Below, piece after piece: positions 18,105-27,024 of a stretch of 64,000 nucleotides of DNA. Within the stretch, counting starts at the first letter, position 1. Each line of letters opens with the position of its first letter. Below the pieces are notes generated by a model. It ran no database searches. It worked only from the letters and a program-made list of their open reading frames with translations, and had not been told where the DNA came from. A program made the position numbers and the translations under genes. The stretch comes from Pseudobdellovibrionaceae bacterium (GTDB lineage: Bacteria > Bdellovibrionota > Bdellovibrionia > Bdellovibrionales > UBA1609), in assembly GCA_030591685.1 (NCBI GenBank), contig JAUVAX010000005.1, positions 1 to 64,000 on the forward strand, in the 5' to 3' direction.

Positions 18105-18572
18105 TTAATTAATAGATTTATTTAATTCAATCATTTCAATCATTACTTCGGCAGCATCGGCCCCCTTGTTGCCTTTTTTGCCCCCAGCGCGGTCGTAAGC
18201 TTGCTCTGCGTTGTCTGTGGTAATCACACCAAAAGTTACAGGGCGATTGTATTGGAGCTGCAGTGACGAGCAGCCTCTTTCCACAGAGTTGCACACATAA
18301 TCAAAATGAGGTGTACCCCCACGAACAACGGCACCAATGGCAACTATACCCTCACAACCCGCCTCAAGTAAATACTTTGCCGCTAAGGGGATCTCATAGG
18401 CCCCCGGCACTCTCACCTGCTTAATTTGGTCTTGAGACAACCCTGATTCAAGCAATTTTTCAATGGCGCCAGTTTCTAATTTTTTTGTGACCTCTGAGTT
18501 AAATCGAGCCGTCACCACACCAACGCTTGTTATTGACTGTGAGTCTATTTTTTTAATTTTTACTAAGCTCAC
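18105..18572 (-). CDS. ribH: 6,7-dimethyl-8-ribityllumazine synthase
   Basis: It condenses 3,4-dihydroxy-2-butanone 4-phosphate with the pyrimidinedione to give lumazine, the penultimate step of riboflavin synthesis. The 155-residue length is standard. Signature patches are VVTARFNSEV, VPGAYEIPLAAK, GAVVRGGTPHFDYV (with the catalytic His), FGVITTDNAEQA and NKGADAAEVMIEM. Its start overlaps the ribBX stop by 4 nt. Confidence 0.95.
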   Translation of the reverse strand: MSLVKIKKIDSQSITSVGVVTARFNSEVTKKLETGAIEKLLESGLSQDQIKQVRVPGAYEIPLAAKYLLEAGCEGIVAIGAVVRGGTPHFDYVCNSVERGCSSLQLQYNRPVTFGVITTDNAEQAYDRAGGKKGNKGADAAEVMIEMIELNKSIN

Positions 18573-19702
18573 AATACCACCTCTGAGGGGCTTGTTTCAT
18601 TGAGGCCCTGTAAAGGTATGGCCTCAACAATTTCAAGCCCGTAGCCCTTTAAACCCACAAGTTTTTTAGGACTGTTTGAGATTAATTGAATCTCTTTTAC
18701 CCCTAAAGAGCGCAGTATTTGCGCCCCAACGCCATAGTCTCTTTGATCTACTTTTTTCATTTCAGCGGGGTTGTCAATAGTATCTACCTGTCGGGTCAAA
18801 GAGGGGCTCATATCATCTTGCCTTAAGTATACGAGAACACCACTTTTGTTTTTCTCAATCATTTTTAAAGATTTCAATAAGTCAGCCCTTGAGTCAGTTT
18901 GAGAGCAACCAAACACATCTCCAAGTATAGAGCCCCTATGCATTCTAACAAGGGTTGGTTGGTTTGGGTTTATTGAACCATGCACCAAGGCCATGTGTTC
19001 TTTTTGATCTAATTTATTTAAAAACACGTGAACATTAAAACCATTAACCGTATGGGAGTTGAGCTCAGAGGCGGTTTTCTCTTTAACGAAACTTTCATTT
19101 TCGCTGCGATACTGGATAAGAGCCTCAATGGTCCCGATTTTTAATTGGTGCTCTTTTGCGAATTTTTTTAACTCAGGCACTCGCGCCATTGTGCCATCAG
19201 GGTTCATGATTTCACAAATTGCAGCGGCTGGGTTACAGCCGGCAAGGGTGGCCAAGTCTACACTGGCCTCCGTGTGACCGGCTCGCTTTAATACCCCGCC
19301 CTTTCGAGCCTTTATAGGGAACACATGACCTGGGACCATAATGTCAGAGGCGGTCGACTGAGGGTCACTGGCCACTCGCATCGTATGGGCTCTGTCGGCC
19401 GCTGAAATACCAGTAGTGACTCCAGAAGAGGCCTCAATACTTACAGTAAATGCTGTACTATGAGGGGAGTTGTTAAATTCATCTTTAATCATCATAGACA
19501 AACCTAAACGCTTTGTTTGCTCTTCGGCCAAAGAAAGGCATATAAGCCCACGGGCTTGCGTGGCCATAAAATTAACAGAGGCTGCATTAATGTGGTCGGC
19601 CGCAATAACTAGGTCACCTTCGTTTTCACGATCTTCGTCGTCAAGCAAGATGACCATTTTACCATTTTTTATGTCTTCAATAAGCTCTGGCACAGTATTC
19701 AA
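18569..19702 (-). CDS. ribB: RibBX: DHBP synthase fused to a degenerate GTP cyclohydrolase II domain
   Basis: Residues 1-205 form 3,4-dihydroxy-2-butanone 4-phosphate synthase, with DDEDRENEGDLV and HTEASVDLATLAG intact, so ribulose 5-phosphate cleavage is expected. Residues 215-377 are homologous to GTP cyclohydrolase II but lack its key residues. Where active enzymes have C-LTGD-FGS-x-R-C-D-C, this reads SILGDVFGCSQTDSR, so the three zinc cysteines are not in place. The catalytic GRGIGL loop is replaced by DDMSPSL. Such hybrids have been described in Proteobacteria as RibBX. A separate RibA is therefore expected elsewhere. It overlaps ribE and ribH by 4 nt each. Confidence 0.9.
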   Translation of the reverse strand: MNTVPELIEDIKNGKMVILLDDEDRENEGDLVIAADHINAASVNFMATQARGLICLSLAEEQTKRLGLSMMIKDEFNNSPHSTAFTVSIEASSGVTTGISAADRAHTMRVASDPQSTASDIMVPGHVFPIKARKGGVLKRAGHTEASVDLATLAGCNPAAAICEIMNPDGTMARVPELKKFAKEHQLKIGTIEALIQYRSENESFVKEKTASELNSHTVNGFNVHVFLNKLDQKEHMALVHGSINPNQPTLVRMHRGSILGDVFGCSQTDSRADLLKSLKMIEKNKSGVLVYLRQDDMSPSLTRQVDTIDNPAEMKKVDQRDYGVGAQILRSLGVKEIQLISNSPKKLVGLKGYGLEIVEAIPLQGLNETSPSEVVL

Positions 19703-20310
19703 TGGGACCTCTTTTTGTTTTGGTCTAAATAGTTCACTAACCCTCGGGCCATGTTATCAAACTCAAGGTTTACTCGCTCGCCTGATTTTAAAAACTGTAG
19801 GTTCGTTTTTTTTAGAGTTTCAGGTATTAAGCAAATCTCAAAATAACTTTCGCCCACATTATTTATTGTAAGGCTCACACCATTTATAGCCACAGACCCC
19901 TTAGGCCAGACAAACAGCTGATACGCTTTATCAATGGCAACCCTAAACTCGCGACTGTTGGTGCCAAGGTTTGTGACACTCAATAGTTTGGCTGTACAAT
20001 CTACATGCCCTGTCACTAAATGGCCATGTATACGGTCATCATGGCGCAGAGACCTTTCTAGGTTAACCTTCATTGAAGAGAGCTGTTCTTTTGACCAACG
20101 GGTCACTTTTAAAGTTTCACTGGCTATAGAGAGGTCAATGTATTTGCCCTCAAAGGATTCGACGGTTAAACACACTCCGTTAACCGCCAAGGAGTCCCCC
20201 ACACTAAAATCATCAAAATGAGTGGGCCTTAAAATAGAAATTTTAAGTACACCAGCGTCGGCCTTAACATGGTCGATTGAACTCAATGTTTCAATAATTC
20301 CAGAAAACAT
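19699..20310 (-). CDS. ribE: Riboflavin synthase (alpha chain)
   Basis: It dismutates two lumazines to riboflavin. The protein has two similar lumazine-binding halves: MFSGIIET at the start, then SLAVNGVCLTV in the first barrel, and HGHLVTGHVD with GSVAINGVSLTI in the second. I choose ATG 20310 because the family nearly always begins MFSGI; an upstream start would add five atypical residues. It is the first gene of ribE-ribBX-ribH; no ribD is nearby and I find no FMN riboswitch in the 240 bp upstream. Confidence 0.95.
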   Translation of the reverse strand: MFSGIIETLSSIDHVKADAGVLKISILRPTHFDDFSVGDSLAVNGVCLTVESFEGKYIDLSIASETLKVTRWSKEQLSSMKVNLERSLRHDDRIHGHLVTGHVDCTAKLLSVTNLGTNSREFRVAIDKAYQLFVWPKGSVAINGVSLTINNVGESYFEICLIPETLKKTNLQFLKSGERVNLEFDNMARGLVNYLDQNKKRSH

Positions 20311-20550
20311 ATATAAAACCACCAAACTAGAAAAAAATTGAAATTATTACCCGGCTTTAAGCTCACTTATTAAGCCGTCTTAAAGCCAGATCTAAAAAAA
20401 CAACATTTGAAGGCCCAACTATTGTTTAAAAGACACACTTAACCTACAGTAAGGTTCAATTAAAACTCAAGCAAAAAGTATACATTTGTCTTTATTACTT
20501 AAAGCACTTCGTGATTTTAAGTTATTTTACCACCAACTCTAGAGGGCTTA

Positions 20551-21114
20551 ATGTTTTCATATTTTAATGACTTAAACTATCTGCTCAAAACAACCCCCTT
20601 TAACAAGCAGGTTTATAAATCCATTAGAGACTCAAAAGTCATGGTGCTCTGCCGAGCTTATAGCCCCTTTTTAGCCGGGACCATCCCTATTGAGATCAAC
20701 ATTGAAAGCAGCGACCTTGATATTATTTGCGAGTGCTATGATTTGGACCCATTTGATGAATTAATGGCTCAAAGCTACAAACACTTTTTGGGCTTTCGCC
20801 TTATAAAAAATAATGACCATCTTTCCGTTTGTCAGTTTATGTGTATGAATTTTAAATTTGAAGTCTTTGCCCAAGCAAAGCCTATTCAAGAGCAAAATGC
20901 GCCCGTACATATGCTTGTAGAATATGAACTTTTAAAACTTGGGGGTCAAAAATCAAAAGCAGGCATTAAGAGCTTAAAAAAACAGGGACTTAAAACTGAA
21001 CCGGCTTTTTGTGAGTACTTTAATTTCCCAGGGGACAGCTATAATGAACTTCTTAAACTCAAGGGGCCTCAAGGAGAACATTTAGCAAGGGTGATTCATT
21101 TTAATCCCTTTTAA
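20551..21114 (+). CDS. DUF4269-family protein, nucleotidyltransferase-like
   Basis: This 187-residue cytosolic protein matches the DUF4269 pattern. GTIPIEINIESSDLDIICEC resembles the GS-x-x-x-x-D-x-D core of small nucleotidyltransferases, and a later FKFEVFAQAKPIQEQNA is typical of the family. An AGAGGG site precedes the ATG. It is divergent from ribE. Its 3' end lies in an imperfect repeat whose second copy sits past the neighbouring acetyltransferase gene. Its biochemical substrate is not known. Confidence 0.72.
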   Translation: MFSYFNDLNYLLKTTPFNKQVYKSIRDSKVMVLCRAYSPFLAGTIPIEINIESSDLDIICECYDLDPFDELMAQSYKHFLGFRLIKNNDHLSVCQFMCMNFKFEVFAQAKPIQEQNAPVHMLVEYELLKLGGQKSKAGIKSLKKQGLKTEPAFCEYFNFPGDSYNELLKLKGPQGEHLARVIHFNPF

Positions 21115-21148
21115 CGAAGCGTGGTGGCCCTTAATTGTTTAATTTACG
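21076..21148 (+). repeat. Imperfect direct repeat, copy A
   Basis: The first 30 nt of this 73-bp segment match copy B (22030-22108) at 27 positions, the middle is divergent, and the last 18 nt (TTAATTGTTTAATTTACG) are identical. Copy A includes the last codons and stop of the DUF4269 gene. Confidence 0.75.
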
Positions 21149-21204
21149 TAAGCCAAGTAACTCGCGAGCTCAGACATTCTTAGCTTAATTGACCCGGCAC
21201 ACAT

Positions 21205-21981
21205 CTACTCGGCTTTTAATACGCGGAGTTCTGAGTTTCTGATAAATCCATATTTTCTATATAGCTCGATGGCGGACTTATTGTCGACCTGAACCAATAA
21301 GCTGAGGTCTTTGCCTTCGCCAAGGGCTAAGTCAGAAAGCTTGTTGAGCATCACCAGGGAAACCCCAGTACCCCTGAATTCGGGCCAAATATAAAACCGG
21401 CCAAACCAAAACCTTTTTTTACTGGGCAATGTGTTTGCAACAGCACCAATGATTTTACCAACCCTGTTTTTTAGCACATAAAAGCGATAGTCCGTATTCA
21501 CTATTATATTAGGAATAATCCAACTGGAGTCCATCTCTTTATTGAATGTATTATACCAATGCTTTAAAAAAACCTGACTTTTCTCCGTCTTCTCGATTTG
21601 AAGAAAATCAAATTCAACGTGTTCACTCGACCTAGATTTTATTTTGAGATTATAGTAATCAAACGAGAAGCTCTCCCTAAAGGAGGGATCTACAGCTTGC
21701 AGGCGCTCCATAATAGGTTTAGTTGTAAACAAACTCGCTGACCTTAATGCTTGTTGATCAAAATTTTTAAGAAGATGATCTACTGCAAAAACAGGGTCAC
21801 TACCATAAAGGTGAATAGTGCCATCAGCACTAACAAACGCAGTTGATTTTTTAGGTTGCTCTGAGAACAATATTTTAATTTCACCAGTATTGTTACTTAG
21901 CTTATCCCAGTTCAAATCCAGGTAATTAATACCTTCAAATGAAGAGTCGCTTAGTTCATTTAAAATAGTGTTCTGGTTCAT
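21205..21981 (-). CDS. GNAT-family N-acetyltransferase
   Basis: The C-terminal half (about residues 170-255) is a GNAT fold: the acetyl-CoA loop is around EFRGTGVSLVMLNKL (Q/R-x-x-G-x-G/A-like), and LLVQVDNKSAIELYRKYGF is the typical strand-helix end. The N-terminal ~120 residues are not recognised and may form a second, divergent GNAT-like lobe. The start is uncertain: ATG 21981 (MNQNTILNEL) avoids residues encoded by the flanking repeat, but the reading frame is open to 22035 and no start has a good ribosome-binding site. It lies between two repeat copies, which suggests it was acquired or rearranged into place. Substrate unknown. Confidence 0.75.
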   Translation of the reverse strand: MNQNTILNELSDSSFEGINYLDLNWDKLSNNTGEIKILFSEQPKKSTAFVSADGTIHLYGSDPVFAVDHLLKNFDQQALRSASLFTTKPIMERLQAVDPSFRESFSFDYYNLKIKSRSSEHVEFDFLQIEKTEKSQVFLKHWYNTFNKEMDSSWIIPNIIVNTDYRFYVLKNRVGKIIGAVANTLPSKKRFWFGRFYIWPEFRGTGVSLVMLNKLSDLALGEGKDLSLLVQVDNKSAIELYRKYGFIRNSELRVLKAE

Positions 21982-22029
21982 AAACAGTATTTTACACGAC
22001 ATTGAGTAACATTCCATAGAAAAAAGGGC

Positions 22030-22065
22030 GAGCATTTAGCAAAGGTGATTCACTTTAATAAATGA
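22030..22065 (+). pseudogene. Remnant of a second DUF4269 gene (3' end only)
   Basis: In frame this reads EHLAKVIHFNK then stop, against EHLARVIHFNPF then stop at the end of the intact DUF4269 gene at 20551-21114. Conservation of frame and stop position shows it derives from the end of a duplicate copy whose body is missing. Confidence 0.6.
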
Positions 22066-22108
22066 GTCCTTTAGCAAGGTGTTATAGTCCTTAATTGTTT
22101 AATTTACG
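22030..22108 (+). repeat. Imperfect direct repeat, copy B
   Basis: Counterpart of 21076-21148. It brackets the acetyltransferase gene on its upstream side and contains the last two codons and stop of the minus-strand lyase-like gene in its identical 18-nt block (22091-22108). Confidence 0.75.
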
Positions 22109-22926
22109 AGACTGAGCCCCATATATACATCGTCAAAATACAATGTACGTTCGACAACATTGGGGTTTACATCATTGCCATTTTTCCATCCACTTTTGTA
22201 CATGCCAAATTTCCAATAAATATTTTGATCAGGCCTCATGTTTGAAATATTAGTGCCCGAAGTAACTAATTCTGTATTTACAAACGCCTCTGTAATACCA
22301 GAATTTGATGACGAAAATAAATGATGAACAGCAATGTTCATCCACTGCCCCTTAGTTTTAGGTATAGTAATGTTATCAATTCCTTGACCCATGATTTCGA
22401 GTTTATCACCAACAGATCTAACAAGAAAAGGCACCCCTGGTGAGTTATGGTCACCATGTAGTTGCCAGATAATTTCATATTCAGAGTCATCAATATAGTC
22501 ATTTGGGAAGTATACGCTTAAAGCCAGCCAAACCTCATCCCCCTCAGAAAAGTACCCAATATTTTGTGGAGACGAATACTCACTCCGCGGCCCGTTTGCA
22601 ACATATGGGTCATCTTTATGCACATAAACCCTAAGCACTCTTTCTCCGGCATGAGGGGCGCTGAACGTTGTACTTAAAAGGTGGTCATCAACGGCGGTTT
22701 GCTTTTGCCACTCAATATTTAAGCCTTCACCATCCTCCTCAAATCCATCATGTAAAATTTCAACAGCATCTGACATAAATTGTTCTAGAAAAACGATAGA
22801 CTCTGAGGATTTAGGCCCTGCTTCATCGACAGCTTTTGGCACTTGCTTTATTGACTCACAGTTTTGATAAACTAAAACAAATGTTAATAAAATTAAAATT
22901 GCAGATATTTTTTTTGTGACCTGAAT
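22099..22926 (-). CDS. Polysaccharide-lyase-like lipoprotein (heparin lyase I family fold), probable AUU start
   Basis: The mature region resembles the Polysacc_lyase (heparin lyase I-like) jelly-roll: RVLRVYVHKDD, RSEYSSP, YEIIWQLHGDHNSPGVPF, GQWMNIAVHH and YWKFGMYKSGW. A GTG at 22842 would omit the export signal. The frame continues upstream through a lipoprotein signal, KKISAILILLTF then VLVYQNC, with Cys in a lipobox like that of the lipoprotein at 851. No ATG, GTG or TTG begins this extension. ATT at 22926 lies 6 nt after AAGGGGG and is the best candidate start. An ATG-to-ATT mutation of a once normal gene is the alternative. Confidence 0.68.
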   Translation of the reverse strand: MQVTKKISAILILLTFVLVYQNCESIKQVPKAVDEAGPKSSESIVFLEQFMSDAVEILHDGFEEDGEGLNIEWQKQTAVDDHLLSTTFSAPHAGERVLRVYVHKDDPYVANGPRSEYSSPQNIGYFSEGDEVWLALSVYFPNDYIDDSEYEIIWQLHGDHNSPGVPFLVRSVGDKLEIMGQGIDNITIPKTKGQWMNIAVHHLFSSSNSGITEAFVNTELVTSGTNISNMRPDQNIYWKFGMYKSGWKNGNDVNPNVVERTLYFDDVYMGLSLVN

Positions 22927-23159
22927 AACCAGCCCCCTTATTTGAAACCTATTGTATCATATCTAAGCAAACATAGGGAGCGCTACCTTTAAAGTGGTCA
23001 CCTAGATATCAAAGGACGTATAACTAAAATAAAAATTCCCCATAAAAACTTTAGTTGCCCTACTTTGAGACAAAACTTAACTTAGAAAGGCTCCTACTAT
23101 TATCCTGTCGCTTAACAGGCTTCTTTTGCGCCCCAAGTTATATTAAAAAAATAGATATA

Positions 23160-25745
23160 TTATTTATACTTAAAAGTTAGCTTTATATCAGTGGCGGTTA
23201 CGTTTACGACTTGCCCTTCTTTGAGTACACCAGAAATTAAATCTTTTGCTAAGTGATCTATGATTTCTTTTTGAATCACTCTCTTTAAAGGCCTGGCGCC
23301 ATAAATGGGGTCAAAGCCTTTTTTAGTAAGGAGTGCAATGGCTTTATCATTAACGTTAAAGGTAATCCCTCGCCCCTCGAGCCGCTTTTCAAATTCAGCC
23401 AGTTGAATTTTAACAATGTTGCCGATTTGATCTTCACTTAAACTATTAAAGGTCACTATTTCATCAACACGGTTTAAAAACTCAGGCCTAAAGTGATCTT
23501 TAAGGGCCTGGTCAACGGCTTGAGACTTTTCTTTGTCTGAGAGTGTAGCGTCTATCAATGAGTGAGACCCAATATTTGAGGTCATCACTACCACTGTATT
23601 TTTAAAATCCACAGTGCGGCCCTGGCCGTCAGTTAACCGGCCATCGTCTAGTACCTGGAGAAGGACATTAAACACGTCCACATGGGCCTTTTCAACTTCA
23701 TCCAGTAAGACAATACTATAGGGGCGACGACGGACCGCTTCGGTCAACTGCCCACCCTCTTCGTAACCAACATAGCCCGGAGGGGCACCTATGAGCCGAC
23801 TGACTGAGTGTTTCTCCATATACTCACTCATATCGACCCTGACAATAGCGTCTTCTGAGTCGAATAAAAATTCAGCTAGAGCTTTTACGGTTTCGGTTTT
23901 ACCTACGCCTGTAGGGCCTAAAAACATAAAACTACCGATGGGCTTATTGGGGTCGGAGAGCTCAGCACGAGACCTTATAACGGCGTTTGAAACAAGCTCT
24001 AGAGCTTGATCTTGACCCACGACACGATTTTTTAATATCTCACTCATCTTGAGGAATTTTTGCATTTCAGACTCAAGCATTTTTTGCACAGGGACCCCTG
24101 TCCATTTAGCAACCACTTCGGCGATCTCTTCAGGACCGACCTCTTCTTTTAAGAGTTGGTTTTCGCCCTTTTTACTGGACACCTCCTGAATTAAATCTTC
24201 AAGCTGTTGCTCCAGCGCCGGGAGTCGGCCATATTTAAGTTCAGCCGCTCGCTCTAGGTTGCTTTCTCTTTCGGATCGATCTATTTCAAGCTTTACACTT
24301 TCTATTTCTTCTTTTGTTTTTTTAAGATCAACGATCCCATGTTTTTCACTATCCCACTGGGCTTGAAGCTCTGCAATATTCGTAGAGAGTACTGAGAGTT
24401 CTGTCTTAATTTCACCCAGTCGATCTTTTGCCGAAGCCTCTGACTCTTTTTTAAGAGCCTGCTCCTCAATTTGTAGTTGAGTTTTCTTTCTGATGAGTTC
24501 ATCTATCACCGAAGGGACGCTGTTGATCTCAATACTTAACTTACTGGCCGCTTCGTCGATTAAATCTATGGCCTTATCGGGTAAAAATCGACTGGTGATA
24601 TATCGGTCTGACAACTTTACAGCCTGAACAATAGCTGAGTCTGTAATACGCACCCCATGATGAACCTCGTATTTATCTTTAAGACCCCTTAATATAGTTA
24701 TAGCGTCGGCCACATTGGGCTCAGCCACAAGAACGGTTTGAAAGCGTCGCTCTAGGGCTTTGTCTTTTTCAATGTATTTTCGGTATTCGTCTAAAGTGGT
24801 GGCTCCGATACATCTTAGTTCACCTCGAGCCAGAGCGGGTTTTAGTATTTGCCCGGCATCCATAGCGCCTTCAGTTTTACCGGCTCCTACTAGTGTATGC
24901 ATTTCGTCTATAAATAAAATAATTTGACCATCACTCGTTGTGACCTCTTTGATTACTGCTTTTAAGCGGTCTTCGAACTCACCCCTATACTTAGCGCCAG
25001 CCACTAAAGAACCTATGTCGAGTGCCATTAATTTTTTACCAAATAAAATCTGAGGTACATCCTCGTTTATAATCCGAAGAGCTAACCCTTCAGCAATGGC
25101 TGTTTTACCAACCCCTGGCTCACCAATAAGCACAGGGTTGTTTTTTGTTCTACGAGATAAAACCTGGATCACTCGGCGTATTTCTTCGTCTCGACCGACG
25201 ACAGGGTCTAACTTGCCCTCTTCGGCTAACTCAGTGAGGTCGCGGGCGTATTTTTTTAACACTTCATATTTATTTTCGGGACTATCATCGGTCACTTTTT
25301 GTGCTCCTCTTACTTCAGATAAATTAGACTTAAATTTATCTAAGTTTACATCAGACTTTTGAAAGATTCTAATTATTTTATCAGGACCCATTTTGTAAAG
25401 AGATAATATAAAATGCTCTGTTGATATGTAGGAGTCCCCCATATCTTTAGCCTGAGAATCGGCCTCTTTAAATAACTTAATTAAAGGCTGGCTGGGGTAA
25501 ACCTTAGCCGAAGACCCAACGGCCTCTGGCAACTCCTTTAAAAGGGCCTCAAACTCTGAAATAAGAGAGGCGACATTGGCCCCTGACTTTTCAAACACAC
25601 GGGGCACAGTGCCCCCTCTTTCAGTTAAAAGGGCGTAGACTAAGTGAACAGGGTCAACGGTGGGGTGAGTGCGATCCTCAGCCAGCTGGGCGGCAACTTG
25701 CATGGCTTTTTGTGAGCTAATTGTCATTTTTTCTATATTATCCAT
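23160..25745 (-). CDS. clpB: ClpB disaggregase
   Basis: This is the ATP-dependent Hsp100 chaperone that resolves protein aggregates with DnaK. It has 861 residues, as usual. The order is an N-terminal double Clp repeat (1-145), NBD1 with Walker A GEPGVGKT (~208-215) and Walker B LFIDEMHT, the coiled-coil middle domain (about 410-530), and NBD2 with GPTGVGKT (~606) and [10 protein letters not shown]. The C-terminus includes [10 protein letters not shown]. The ATG has AAGAGGT 6-10 nt upstream. It stands alone, divergent from the gene at 25850; I do not see a clear heat-shock promoter. Confidence 0.97.
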   Translation of the reverse strand: MDNIEKMTISSQKAMQVAAQLAEDRTHPTVDPVHLVYALLTERGGTVPRVFEKSGANVASLISEFEALLKELPEAVGSSAKVYPSQPLIKLFKEADSQAKDMGDSYISTEHFILSLYKMGPDKIIRIFQKSDVNLDKFKSNLSEVRGAQKVTDDSPENKYEVLKKYARDLTELAEEGKLDPVVGRDEEIRRVIQVLSRRTKNNPVLIGEPGVGKTAIAEGLALRIINEDVPQILFGKKLMALDIGSLVAGAKYRGEFEDRLKAVIKEVTTSDGQIILFIDEMHTLVGAGKTEGAMDAGQILKPALARGELRCIGATTLDEYRKYIEKDKALERRFQTVLVAEPNVADAITILRGLKDKYEVHHGVRITDSAIVQAVKLSDRYITSRFLPDKAIDLIDEAASKLSIEINSVPSVIDELIRKKTQLQIEEQALKKESEASAKDRLGEIKTELSVLSTNIAELQAQWDSEKHGIVDLKKTKEEIESVKLEIDRSERESNLERAAELKYGRLPALEQQLEDLIQEVSSKKGENQLLKEEVGPEEIAEVVAKWTGVPVQKMLESEMQKFLKMSEILKNRVVGQDQALELVSNAVIRSRAELSDPNKPIGSFMFLGPTGVGKTETVKALAEFLFDSEDAIVRVDMSEYMEKHSVSRLIGAPPGYVGYEEGGQLTEAVRRRPYSIVLLDEVEKAHVDVFNVLLQVLDDGRLTDGQGRTVDFKNTVVVMTSNIGSHSLIDATLSDKEKSQAVDQALKDHFRPEFLNRVDEIVTFNSLSEDQIGNIVKIQLAEFEKRLEGRGITFNVNDKAIALLTKKGFDPIYGARPLKRVIQKEIIDHLAKDLISGVLKEGQVVNVTATDIKLTFKYK

Positions 25746-25849
25746 GGATGACCTCTTTATACCTTAGAACAAAAATGCTATGGTTTTCATTGAATAATTA
25801 CACTTACTCTAATAACAATGTGTGCCTGCATTTAAGGATGTCAATACCG

Positions 25850-26080
25850 ATGAAAAAAAATACACCGGCCCCGCTTAAAAAGGGCATCATCAAAGACCCC
25901 GTGGCCCCTCAGGACCTCTTGAGTTTTGCGCACTACTGTGAATGTTGTAGCTACTTTAATAGCCCTAAGGCCACGTGCTCTCTTGAGCATAATACCGAGC
26001 TACACCTAAAAAAAAATCAGCTTAAATCCTACAGTATGGGCGGCAAAATGGCCCTTTGTCGAAACCTAGAGATTGATTAA
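25850..26080 (+). CDS. Small cysteine-rich protein, possible metal-binding
   Basis: This 76-residue protein starts MKKNTPAPLKK. It contains CECCSYF and then ATCSLEHN and ALCRNLEID, so its cysteines (C-x-C-C, then C and C) could bind zinc or iron. I prefer ATG 25850 (AAGGA 11 nt upstream) over ATG 25838, which abuts the AAGG. It ends 5 bp before the hydrolase gene and is probably in its operon. I do not recognise a named family. Confidence 0.55.
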   Translation: MKKNTPAPLKKGIIKDPVAPQDLLSFAHYCECCSYFNSPKATCSLEHNTELHLKKNQLKSYSMGGKMALCRNLEID

Positions 26081-26085
26081 GGTTT

Positions 26086-27024
26086 ATGTTTAATATTGAT
26101 ATAATTTTTATATTTTTTGGCCTTCTGTTTATAACCCTTGTTGTATTTGGTATTTGGTTTTATATAAAAAAGCGGCCAAAGGCCATCCCCCCAAGAGATG
26201 CCTACCTCCCCCCTTTTAAAACACTCACCACAGGTAAGTTTAAGATCAACTATGTTCAGCAGGGCCAGGGCCCTGATTTAGTTTTGCTCCATGGGCTCGG
26301 CGCCTCGGTTTATATTTGGAGATTTATATTTAAATCCCTTGCTAAAAACTACAGGGTTACAGCTATTGATTTACCTGGGTTTGGCTCTTCAACAAAAGAC
26401 CCAACAGCAAAATATGGCCTTGATGAGCAAACAAATCGACTGATCGATATTTTAAACCAATTAAACATTCAAAGTCTTCAGTTTATCGGGAGCTCTATGG
26501 GCGGAGCACTGGCCCTGTGGATGGCTGTTAGGTGCCCCGAACGTATTAAAAATGTTATCGCCCTAGCCCCGGCAACAAACAGAAAACTTGTAAAAATAAG
26601 CCCTATGCCGTTAATGAAAATTGCACGTCAACTACATAGCTATGTGCTTGGAAAAAAGCTCATCGCATTTATTTGTAAGCTCATTTATTATAATGACTCT
26701 TTTGTTACCGACAAAGATCTGGATAACCATTTTTCGCCCTACAAGGGACAGCCCGAAGCCCTGCGCACCTTTATTTTAGCAACAGAGTTGATTACTGACA
26801 AAAGGCTACCCTTAGAGCTTAAAGCCGTTTCTTGCCCTGTTACTCTTGTTCGGGGTAGCAAGGATCTTATTGTGCCCCTTAGGTTTATGAATGAATTAAA
26901 TAAAACTATTCCGCATTGTCACCTCATAAAAATACCCAATTCGGGCCATCACCCTATGGAAGAAAGTCCTGGAGAATGTGTCAAAATACTGTATGAGAAC
27001 CTTCTTAAAGACCAAAGGTCTTAA
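26086..27024 (+). CDS. Membrane-anchored alpha/beta hydrolase
   Basis: This 312-residue protein has an N-terminal transmembrane anchor (residues ~4-27). The alpha/beta hydrolase domain carries the oxyanion loop LLHGLGAS, the nucleophile elbow GSSMGGA, the acid GSKDLIVP and the catalytic His in NSGHHPMEE, so the Ser-Asp-His triad is complete. Substrate is not predictable from sequence; esterase or lipase activity is typical. It follows the Cys-rich small gene by 5 bp. Confidence 0.85.
   Translation: MFNIDIIFIFFGLLFITLVVFGIWFYIKKRPKAIPPRDAYLPPFKTLTTGKFKINYVQQGQGPDLVLLHGLGASVYIWRFIFKSLAKNYRVTAIDLPGFGSSTKDPTAKYGLDEQTNRLIDILNQLNIQSLQFIGSSMGGALALWMAVRCPERIKNVIALAPATNRKLVKISPMPLMKIARQLHSYVLGKKLIAFICKLIYYNDSFVTDKDLDNHFSPYKGQPEALRTFILATELITDKRLPLELKAVSCPVTLVRGSKDLIVPLRFMNELNKTIPHCHLIKIPNSGHHPMEESPGECVKILYENLLKDQRS

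Noticed and set aside
20311-20550. FMN riboswitch upstream of ribE
   Set aside because: The conserved RFN element blocks were looked for in both orientations and are not present.
25746-25849. Sigma-54 or sigma-32 promoter of clpB
   Set aside because: GGCAC and TTG are present but only three bases apart instead of five, and no CTTGAAA/CCCCAT pair is found.
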